64,000 bases of DNA from positions 1 to 64,000 of the forward strand of contig CANJXI010000008.1 in assembly GCA_947478785.1 (NCBI GenBank), in the 5' to 3' direction. Both the position numbers and the translations under genes were made by a program. This document shows, one piece after another, positions 7,627-15,733 of this stretch. Origin of the DNA: Caulobacteraceae bacterium (lineage in GTDB: Bacteria; Pseudomonadota; Alphaproteobacteria; Caulobacterales; Caulobacteraceae). The first letter of the stretch is position 1; each line of letters begins with the position of its first letter. The notes below the pieces were generated by a model. That model did no database searches. It was not told the origin of the DNA and saw nothing but the letters and a program-made list of their open reading frames with translations.

Positions 7627-8205
7627 ATGCTCCGCAAACTCTACGACCGGGTCCTGGCGCTGGCCGCGTCCGACCGGGCCCCATGGGCGCTGGCGGTGGT
7701 GTCCTTCGCCGAGAGCTCGTTCTTCCCGGTCCCGCCCGACGTGATGCTGGCGCCGATGGTCGCCGCCCGGCCCTCGCGGGCCTATGTCTATGCGGCGATC
7801 TGCACGGCGGCCTCGGTGGCGGGCGGCCTCCTCGGCTACGCGATCGGCGTCTTCCTGGAGCCGGTGGCGCATGCGATCCTGGGGTTCTTCGGCCACGCCA
7901 ACGGGCCCCAGGAGTTCCACGACTGGTTCGCGAAATTCGGGCTCTATGTGATCCTGGTGAAGGGCCTGACGCCGATTCCCTACAAGCTGGTGACGATCAG
8001 CGCGGGCCTCGCCCGCTTCGACCTTTTCACGTTCGTCTGGGCCTCGGTCCTGACGCGGGGGGTGCGCTTCTTCCTGGAGGCCACGGTGCTGAAGTTCTAC
8101 GGCCCGGCGATCCTGGAGGAGGTCGAAAAGCGGCTCACCCTCTATGCGATCCTGGGCGTGGCCGTGATCGTGGGCGCGGTGGTGGCGGTGAAGGTCTTTG
8201 GCTGA
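7627..8205 (+). CDS. YqaA/DedA-like membrane protein (SNARE-associated/VTT domain)
   Basis: This 193-aa integral membrane protein has the VTT/DedA pattern: an amphipathic N-terminus, the segment FAESSFFPVPPDVMLAPMV, a glycine-rich helix SVAGGLLGYAIGVFLE, and the characteristic GLTPIPYKLVTISAGL motif. DedA relatives act in membrane lipid flipping and envelope homeostasis. The ATG at 7627 is preferred over the upstream in-frame start. The substrate is unknown. dsbB follows closely. Confidence 0.85.
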   Translation: MLRKLYDRVLALAASDRAPWALAVVSFAESSFFPVPPDVMLAPMVAARPSRAYVYAAICTAASVAGGLLGYAIGVFLEPVAHAILGFFGHANGPQEFHDWFAKFGLYVILVKGLTPIPYKLVTISAGLARFDLFTFVWASVLTRGVRFFLEATVLKFYGPAILEEVEKRLTLYAILGVAVIVGAVVAVKVFG

Positions 8206-8233
8206 GGCGGGAATTGGGGGCATATCAGCGAGG

Positions 8234-8740
8234 ATGCTGAAACCCTTCCTCGATCGCTGGCGGCTGACGGCCTTGCTGGCGTCGGCCGCCATGCTGGCTA
8301 TCGCGCACGCCTTCGAGACCTTTGGCGGCCTGGCGCCCTGCATGCTCTGCCTGCGCCAGAGGCTGGTCTACTGGGTCGCCATCGAGGTCGCCGCCGTGGC
8401 CATGGTTGTGGTGCGGCTGCCGGGCGGGGCGAGACTGCGCCAATGGAGCTGCTGGCTGCTGGCGCTGATCTTCCTGACCGGCGCCGGCATCGCGGCCTAT
8501 CACGCCGGCGCGGAGTGGAAGTTCTGGCCGGGACCGCAGGCCTGCTCCGGCGTCTCAAAGGGCGTCGACGCCGCGGCCCTCCGGCAATTCCTCAACGGCG
8601 CGCCGGTCCGCGCACCGTCCTGCGAGGACGCCGCGTGGGTATTCGCGGGGATATCCATGGCCGGCTGGAACGCCGTGGCCTCGCTGATCCTGGCGGGGCT
8701 GAGCATCGCCGCCGCCCTGCGCGAATGGACGAGGCGATGA
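8234..8740 (+). CDS. dsbB: Disulfide bond formation protein B family
   Basis: This is a four-helix inner-membrane quinone reductase that reoxidises DsbA. The first redox pair is CMLC in GGLAPCMLCLRQRL after the first helix. The second pair is split between QACSGVSKG and APSCEDAAWVF in the second periplasmic loop. The length of 168 aa is normal. The GAGG before the ATG at 8234 supports this start. It overlaps coq7 by 4 bp; no dsbA is in view. Confidence 0.9.
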   Translation: MLKPFLDRWRLTALLASAAMLAIAHAFETFGGLAPCMLCLRQRLVYWVAIEVAAVAMVVVRLPGGARLRQWSCWLLALIFLTGAGIAAYHAGAEWKFWPGPQACSGVSKGVDAAALRQFLNGAPVRAPSCEDAAWVFAGISMAGWNAVASLILAGLSIAAALREWTRR

Positions 8741-9300
8741 GCGGCAAGCCTGTCCCGCCGCGCCCAGGCCGGGGCGCCACGGCCGCCCGCCTGGCCGAGA
8801 TCCTGCGGGTCGACCACGCCGGAGAGTTGGCCGCCGTCGCCATCTACCGGGGCCAGCGCACGGTGATGGGCGAGGCGCTCGGCCATCCGCGTATCCTGGG
8901 CCAGCTGGCCGAGATGGAGGCCCAGGAAGCCGTCCACCTGGCCCGCTTCGACCACCTGCTCACCGAGCACCGGGTGCGGCCCACGGCGCTGACCCCACTC
9001 TGGCGGCTGGCCGGGTTCGCGCTCGGCGCGGGCACGGCCCTGATGGGCGAGAAGGCGGCGCACGCCTGCACTGATGCTGTCGAGACGGTCATCGAGGAGC
9101 ACTACGCCGACCAGGTCGCCGAACTTGCGGAGCGCCAGCCGGAGCTGGCCGCCGAGCTTGCGAAATTCCGCGACGAGGAACTCTCGCACCGCGACCTGGC
9201 CGTCGACGAAGGCGCCCGCGAGGCCCCTGGATACACCCTGCTATCGGCGGTGATCCGCGCCGGCTGCCGCACCGCCATCAAGATCAGCGAGAAGATCTAG
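8737..9300 (+). CDS. coq7: Demethoxyubiquinone hydroxylase (COQ7)
   Basis: This di-iron monooxygenase performs the C6 hydroxylation in ubiquinone synthesis. The carboxylate-bridged di-iron ligands appear as DHAGELAAVAIYRGQ, EMEAQEAVHLARF (ExxH), ETVIEEHYADQ and DEELSHRDLA (ExxH). The length is 187 aa. Translation is coupled to dsbB through a 4-bp overlap, and DsbB is itself a ubiquinone user. Confidence 0.95.
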   Translation: MSGKPVPPRPGRGATAARLAEILRVDHAGELAAVAIYRGQRTVMGEALGHPRILGQLAEMEAQEAVHLARFDHLLTEHRVRPTALTPLWRLAGFALGAGTALMGEKAAHACTDAVETVIEEHYADQVAELAERQPELAAELAKFRDEELSHRDLAVDEGAREAPGYTLLSAVIRAGCRTAIKISEKI

Positions 9301-9390
9301 CGGTCCAGTTGCGATTCCCCGGGATTACATCTGGGAGGGAGTCGCGCGACGCCTAAAGTTCTGCTTTTGTTCGATCTCAAGGAGGCGGAC

Positions 9391-9669
9391 ATGGCGGACG
9401 GCGGATTCGGGTTGCAGGAGACCTGGCCGGCCTGGCCCAGGCTCAACCAGGCGCTTGCGGCGCGCAGCTCGCTATGGGCGATCTGCCGATGCGGGCGCGA
9501 GGCGGTGATCGATCCCGGCGCCTGGGTCGGCCAGGGCCTGAGCCGCCAGGCCACCGCCCACCTGGAGACGCGTCTGCGATGCGTCTGCGGGGCCCGGCGC
9601 GCGCGGCTGGAGATTCGTGGCCTCGCCGAGGCGCCGGCCATGACCGGCGGCATCTACGTCTTCCGGTGA
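9391..9669 (+). CDS. Hypothetical 92-aa protein with two CxCG knuckles
   Basis: A perfect AAGGAGG precedes the ATG at 9391. The protein has the pairs CRCG and CVCG about 45 residues apart, which could form a four-cysteine zinc site. Tryptophans cluster in the N-terminus (ETWPAWPRL). No named family is recognised. It stands alone between coq7 and the sulfotransferase-like gene. Confidence 0.7.
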   Translation: MADGGFGLQETWPAWPRLNQALAARSSLWAICRCGREAVIDPGAWVGQGLSRQATAHLETRLRCVCGARRARLEIRGLAEAPAMTGGIYVFR

Positions 9670-9708
9670 GCCATCGCTCGCGCTAGCCTTCCGGGAGGGG
9701 AGGACGCC

Positions 9709-10343
9709 ATGACGTTGAAGGTGATCGGAGCCGGCTATGGCCGGACGGGGACCATGTCGCTGAAGCTCGCCCTGGAGCAGCTCGGCTTCGGCCCCTGCTA
9801 CCATATGGTCGAGGTGTTCAAGAATCCCGAGGCGCCGCAGTGGTGGGTCGAGGCCGCTGACGGCAAGCCAGACTGGGAGAAGATCTTCGCGGGTTATAAC
9901 GCCACCGTCGACTGGCCCAACGCCACCTTCTACGCCGAACTGGCGCAGGCCTATCCGCAGGCCAAGGTGATCCTCAGCGTGCGCGACCCGGAAGCCTGGT
10001 TCACCTCCACCCAAGCGACCATCTTCCCCGAGGTGCTGCCGGCCGACGATACGCCCTTCGGCCGGATGTTCCTGAAGGTGATCGCGCGGCTGTTCGACAA
10101 CCGCCTGCGTGACCACGACCACGTGATCGCCCAGTTCGATCGCCACAACGCGGGGGTCCGCGCGCGCATCCCGGCCGAGCGGCTACTGGTTTACGAGGCG
10201 GCGCAGGGCTGGGGTCCGCTGTGCGCGTTCCTTGGCGTCCCGGTTCCCGACGCCCCCATGCCCAAGGCCAATTCCACCGAGGACTTCCTGGCCATGCGCA
10301 AGGCCATGGCCGCCGGCCGCGAGGGGTCCGCGGCCGCGGCCCC

Positions 10344-10347
<4 letters not shown>
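9709..10347 (+). CDS. Sulfotransferase family protein
   Basis: The N-terminal P-loop-like GRTGTMSLKLALEQLG corresponds to the phosphosulfate-binding loop of PAPS-dependent sulfotransferases. VILSVRDPEAWFTS matches the 3'-phosphate binding strand and serine. At 212 aa it resembles the short Sulfotransfer_4 group. GGGAGGGGAGG precedes the start. The acceptor is unknown. It ends against the convergent URC4-like gene with a 4-bp overlap. Confidence 0.88.
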
Positions 10348-11555
<1,208 letters not shown>

Positions 11556-11604
11556 CGCTAGGCCAACACCCTGCTGGCGGACGGGGCTGGGACGGCCACC
11601 GCGA

Positions 11605-12846
11605 TCAGAACTCCGTCAGGCCGCGCCCGACGGTCTTGTCGAGATCGGCCTTGGTGGGGGAGGCCCCCGCCGTGAAATAGCCGGCGGCCTTCTTGGCCTC
11701 CATCTCCACCTTGGCGTCGCCCGGCACCAGACCGTCCGGGAGCGCCACCCGCTCCCCGACCTCGACGCCGCCTTCGACGAGCGCGTCGTACTTCAGATTG
11801 GACATCGAGACGAACCGGTCGATCCGCTCGATCCCCAGCCAGTGGATGACGTCGGGCATCAGTTGCTGGAAGCGCGCGTCCTGCACGCCCGCCACGCACG
11901 CCGTCCGCTCGAAATAGGTCGAGGCCTGGTCGCCGCCCGGCTGCCGCTTGCGGGCGTTGTAGACCAGGAATTTGGTCACCTCGCCCAGGCCGCGGCCCTC
12001 CTTGCGGTTGTAGACCACCAGGCCCGTTCCGCCGCCCTGGGCCTGCCGCGCAGCCTCCTCGATGCCGTGGGTCAGGTAGGGCCGGCAGCTGCAGATGTCG
12101 GAGCCGAAAACGTCGGAGCCGTTGCACTCGTCATGCACCCGGCAGGTGAGCGGGTAGCTCCGGTCGCCCAGCCGCGCGGGGTCGCCGAAGACATAGAGGG
12201 TGGTCCCGCCGATCGGCGGCAAGAAAACATCGATATCGGGCCGGGCGACCAGATCCGGATACATGCCGCCGGTCTCTTCGAACAGGGCGCGGCGCAGTTG
12301 CTGCTCCTCGATCCCGAAGCGCCCGGCGACGCCAGGCAGATGCCAAACCGGATCGATGGCCACCTTGGTCACGGCCACCTCGCCACCGGCGTGGATCACC
12401 TCGCCGTCGACGGCCAGGCGGCCCCTGTCGATAGCGCCCGCGATCTCGGGCAGGCTGATCCGCGCCTTGGTGACGGCGATGGTGGGACGGATGTCGATCC
12501 CCGCGGCCAGCTCGGTCGCGAAGTCTTCGGCCACCCGGTGACCCCAGGGATCGAGCGAGACGATCCGGCCCGCCTGGCTCCACTGGGGATGCGGGCCGAT
12601 CCTCGTCGCGGGATAGGTGTCGTTCAGATCGGGGCGGCTCTCCGCCGACATGGCGCCCGACGCGACGGCGAGGGCCCGATAGATGGAATAGGACCCGCCG
12701 TGGGCCCCGATGGCGTTTCGGTCGGGTCCGGCGTTGGAGGTTGCGATCACCGCCCCGCGCCCGCGCACCGTCGCGGCGCCCCAATGGATCGGAAACCGGC
12801 TCCCCGACGCGGAAAGCCGGATGTGGGACGTCCTCTTGCCCGACAT
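11605..12846 (-). CDS. GTP cyclohydrolase II-like protein, URC1 type
   Basis: The C-terminal half carries the GTP cyclohydrolase II core: the zinc-ligand run HDECNGSDVFGSDICSCRPYL (three cysteines) and VVYNRKEGRGLGEVTKFLVYN. An additional N-terminal half of about 200 aa (GAHGGSYSIYRALAV, DPWGHRV) distinguishes URC1 proteins from riboflavin-pathway RibA. The ATG at 12846 (MSGKRTS, 413 aa) is chosen; upstream in-frame sequence looks non-coding. With the downstream DUF1688 gene it suggests uracil degradation rather than riboflavin synthesis. Confidence 0.88.
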   Translation of the reverse strand: MSGKRTSHIRLSASGSRFPIHWGAATVRGRGAVIATSNAGPDRNAIGAHGGSYSIYRALAVASGAMSAESRPDLNDTYPATRIGPHPQWSQAGRIVSLDPWGHRVAEDFATELAAGIDIRPTIAVTKARISLPEIAGAIDRGRLAVDGEVIHAGGEVAVTKVAIDPVWHLPGVAGRFGIEEQQLRRALFEETGGMYPDLVARPDIDVFLPPIGGTTLYVFGDPARLGDRSYPLTCRVHDECNGSDVFGSDICSCRPYLTHGIEEAARQAQGGGTGLVVYNRKEGRGLGEVTKFLVYNARKRQPGGDQASTYFERTACVAGVQDARFQQLMPDVIHWLGIERIDRFVSMSNLKYDALVEGGVEVGERVALPDGLVPGDAKVEMEAKKAAGYFTAGASPTKADLDKTVGRGLTEF

Positions 12847-12991
12847 GGAACGGATGGCGCCTCTGGAATCGAAGAAGGCCCCACAGGCGTCTCGCCGGCT
12901 TGGGGCCTTCGGGGTCAAAGAGTGCTCTCGACCACCGGGCTTGGCAAGGGACGCGGGGTTGCGCCATGTCCGCTATCCCGGCGGACGGCGG

Positions 12992-13011
12992 CCTAGGTAA
13001 ACCTACCTAGG
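12992..13011. promoter_or_regulatory. perfect 8+4+8 inverted repeat upstream of the histidine kinase
   Basis: CCTAGGTAAACCTACCTAGG is a perfect inverted repeat with an AACC spacer, 41 bp before the kinase ATG and about 146 bp from the divergent URC1 start. Its form suits a dimeric response regulator of the NarL/FixJ class or another dyad-binding regulator. The cognate protein is unknown. Confidence 0.5.
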
Positions 13012-13052
13012 GGTTCGAACGGGGCTGTTCGCGAACGGCGTTGTGCGGGTAC

Positions 13053-13871
13053 ATGACCGCTGATCAGGAGACCAGGACCATCCTGCGCACGCCCGCCCCG
13101 CCGTCCGACCCGACCGCTCCCGACCCCACCGCCAATGAACGGCGGATGGCCGAACTGCAGGCCGAGTTGCTGCACGTCTCGCGGATCACCGCCATGGGCG
13201 ACATGGCCTCGGCGCTGGCCCACGAGCTGAACCAGCCGCTCTCGGCGATCGTCAACTATCTGAAGGGCTCATCGCGGCTGCTCGATGCGCCGGAAATACC
13301 CCGCGCCGAGCTCAAGGAGGCGCTTGAGAAGGCGGCCGAGCAGGCGCTCAGGGCAGGCACCATAATCCGCCGCCTGCGCGATTTCGTGGCCCGGGGCGAG
13401 ACCACCCGGCGCATGGAGAACCTGACCGAAGTGGTCCAGGAGGCCGGCGCGCTGGCCCTTATCGGCGCGCGGGGCGCAGGCGTGCAGGTGCGCTTCATCA
13501 ACGATCGCGGCGTCGACCTGGTGCTGGTCGACAAGGTGCAGATTCAGCAGGTGCTGCTGAACCTGATCCGCAATGGCGTCGACGCCATGACCGACAGTCC
13601 CCTGAAGGACCTCAGCATCACCGTCGAACCTGGTCCGGCCGGTTTCGCCCAGGTGATCGTGGCCGACAGCGGCCCGGGGGTGTCGCCAGATATCGCCAGC
13701 CAGCTCTTCCAGCCGTTCGTCTCCACCAAGCCCGCGGGCCTGGGCGTGGGCCTGTCGATCTCGCGCACCATCGTCGAGGCGCACGGCGGCCGGATCTGGG
13801 TCGAGACCGCGCCCGGCGGCGGCGCGGCCTTCCATCTCACCCTGCCGACGGACACGCCGGAAACGCTGTAA
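13053..13871 (+). CDS. FixL-like sensor histidine kinase without a sensor domain
   Basis: This 272-aa kinase starts with a short disordered stretch and a helix. The H-box is ALAHELNQPLSAIVNYLKG, the class of FixL/DctB kinases. The N-box is NLIRNGVDAM, the G1 box DSGPGVSPD and the G2 box GVGLSISRTIVEAHGG. No PAS, haem-binding or membrane segment is present, and no response regulator lies beside it. It may act on a regulator encoded elsewhere, or take input through a partner protein. Confidence 0.9.
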   Translation: MTADQETRTILRTPAPPSDPTAPDPTANERRMAELQAELLHVSRITAMGDMASALAHELNQPLSAIVNYLKGSSRLLDAPEIPRAELKEALEKAAEQALRAGTIIRRLRDFVARGETTRRMENLTEVVQEAGALALIGARGAGVQVRFINDRGVDLVLVDKVQIQQVLLNLIRNGVDAMTDSPLKDLSITVEPGPAGFAQVIVADSGPGVSPDIASQLFQPFVSTKPAGLGVGLSISRTIVEAHGGRIWVETAPGGGAAFHLTLPTDTPETL

Positions 13872-13882
13872 GGCCCAAGGGC

Positions 13883-15109
13883 TCAGGCGATCGCGCCGGC
13901 TTTCTTGAGCTCGTCCAGCTTCTCCCAACTGAGCCCCAGTTCGAGCAGCACCTCCTCGGTGTGCTCGGAGGCCTCGGGCGCCCGCGTCGCCCGCATGGGA
14001 GCATGGTCGAACTGTACCGGCCCACGGACCAGCTTCATCGGCGTGCCGCCGTCCTCCAGGTCGACCTCCATGATCATGTCGTTGGCCAGCGCCTGCTCGT
14101 CGGCGCCGAGCTCGATCAGGTTCTGCATCGGAGCCCAGGCGCCCTGCAGGTCGCGCAGACGCTCCCGCCAATGGGCCAGCGGATACTGCGCGAAGGTCTT
14201 GACCAGCAGGTCGCTCGACGCCTGCCAGTTCGCCATGATCGCCTCGGCCGTCGAAAAGCGAGGGTCGTCGGCGGCCTCGGGCACGCCCAGGCGGACAAAG
14301 GTGTCGCGGATGAACGGGCCGGGCGTCACCATGCACAGCGTCACGGCCCGACCATCGGACGTCGTGTAAATGCCCATCAGCGGCGCGTTCATGACGCCCC
14401 CGGACCGCGGCATCTCGGCCTGTAGCAGCACGTTCTTCTCCAAGGCCTGGGTCACGCCAGCCCCTGCCGCCCACCAGGCTGTGGCCAACAGGGACGCATC
14501 CACCTCGACCCCCTCGCCGGTCTGGCCTCGGTGGAAGAGGGCCGCCGCCACGCCGCCGGCGAGGTTCATGGCGCTGATCATGTCGCCGAACGCCGGCATG
14601 GTCTGCCAAAGGGGCGCTCCCAACTCGGGCGGCGTCAGGGTGGCGCCCATTCCACCCCGCGACCAGAACACCGTGCTGTCGAACCCCCGCCCCTCGCGCT
14701 CCGGCCCCTTGTCGCCGAGGCCGCTGCCTCGCGCGTAGACTATGCCCGGGTTGACGGCTCTTATATGTTCGACATCGAACCGGTTCTTCTGGCGAACCGC
14801 CGGCAGGGCGTTGGTCAAGAGCACGTCGGCCGTTCGCGCCAGTTCGTACAGCACCTCCTGGCCGCCGGGCGTGGACAGGTCGAGGCCGACGCTGCGCTTG
14901 CTGTGGTTGGGCTGTTGCAGGCCGGTCTGGCGCTGCGGATCGACATGCTGGCCGCCCATCCGGATAAAGCCGCGCTGGCCGTCGCCCCGGATGGGGTGTT
15001 CAATCTTGATGACCTCCGCGCCCCAGTCGGCGAGCAGCGCGCCCGCCGCCGGGACGAAGGTGTACTGCGCCACCTCGATGACCCGGACGCCCTTCAGGAC
15101 CTGCGTCAT
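13883..15109 (-). CDS. CaiB/BaiF-family CoA transferase
   Basis: The N-terminal half has the class III CoA-transferase signatures: VIEVAQYTFVPAAGALLADWGAEVIKIEHP, then GLDLSTPGGQEVLYELARTADVLLTNALP (the aspartate region) and GSGLGDKGPE. The ATG at 15109 (408 aa) overlaps the upstream MaoC stop by 4 bp, so the two form an operon. A role in activating or moving CoA between carboxylic acids, probably fatty or bile-acid-like substrates, is inferred. Confidence 0.9.
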   Translation of the reverse strand: MTQVLKGVRVIEVAQYTFVPAAGALLADWGAEVIKIEHPIRGDGQRGFIRMGGQHVDPQRQTGLQQPNHSKRSVGLDLSTPGGQEVLYELARTADVLLTNALPAVRQKNRFDVEHIRAVNPGIVYARGSGLGDKGPEREGRGFDSTVFWSRGGMGATLTPPELGAPLWQTMPAFGDMISAMNLAGGVAAALFHRGQTGEGVEVDASLLATAWWAAGAGVTQALEKNVLLQAEMPRSGGVMNAPLMGIYTTSDGRAVTLCMVTPGPFIRDTFVRLGVPEAADDPRFSTAEAIMANWQASSDLLVKTFAQYPLAHWRERLRDLQGAWAPMQNLIELGADEQALANDMIMEVDLEDGGTPMKLVRGPVQFDHAPMRATRAPEASEHTEEVLLELGLSWEKLDELKKAGAIA

Positions 15110-15579
15110 GCGCCGTTTGCTCCCAGCGGTTGTGGCAGGAGGTAGACGATCAGCCACCGGGCGGACGCCGCTGGCCTGTCGGCGCCTTCGATCTCCACCG
15201 TCAGGTCAAAGATCCCGCGCCATTTCAGCACATCAAGCTGCTCCACTCCGATCAGGTCAACGGCCACCCGGATCCGCGCGCCGACCTCGACCGGCGCGAT
15301 GAACCGGATCCGATCGAAACCATAGTTGAGCGCCGACCGCACGCCGTCGGGCATCGGCGTGAAGGGGCTGGCGAGCGAGATCGCCATGGAGAGCGTGAGC
15401 AGCCCCTGGGCAATCAGGTCATGCAGCCTGGGCTCGGCGGCCTCGTCCGCCGGCGCGTCCGCCCCGGGTTCTAGCGTCGCGCGCCCGAACGCCTTGACGG
15501 TCGCCAGATCGACCAGCGCCCAGTCCGAGACCCCCAGCCGGGAGCCGGCGCGCGAACGCAGGTCCTCTAGTGTGCCCAT
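15106..15579 (-). CDS. MaoC-like (R)-specific enoyl-CoA hydratase
   Basis: This 157-aa hot-dog-fold protein contains HDLIAQGLLTLSMAISL and ALNYGFDRIRFIAPVEVGARIRV, the MaoC hydratase pattern. The ATG at 15579 is preferred over a TTG two codons upstream. It is coupled by 4-bp overlap to the CoA transferase and likely hydrates an enoyl-CoA from the same pathway. The start of the autotransporter lies 155 bp away, divergently. Confidence 0.87.
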   Translation of the reverse strand: MGTLEDLRSRAGSRLGVSDWALVDLATVKAFGRATLEPGADAPADEAAEPRLHDLIAQGLLTLSMAISLASPFTPMPDGVRSALNYGFDRIRFIAPVEVGARIRVAVDLIGVEQLDVLKWRGIFDLTVEIEGADRPAASARWLIVYLLPQPLGANGA

Positions 15580-15733
15580 GGGCAATTGGCCCTCCCCGGC
15601 TGATGGTGTGCGTCGCGGAGTAACCGCTTACGCCAGCGCTGAAACATTCCAACATCGAAAGCGCAACTTGTGGCCACGAGCCGGCCCCAAATGCGGCAGA
15701 ACCAGCAGGCCTCAGCTGCTGGGGACCGACCAC

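Noticed and set aside
13269-14609. 446-aa minus-strand ORF spanning the kinase and CoA transferase
   Set aside because: It runs antisense to the kinase and out of frame through the CoA transferase, with shadow-like composition.
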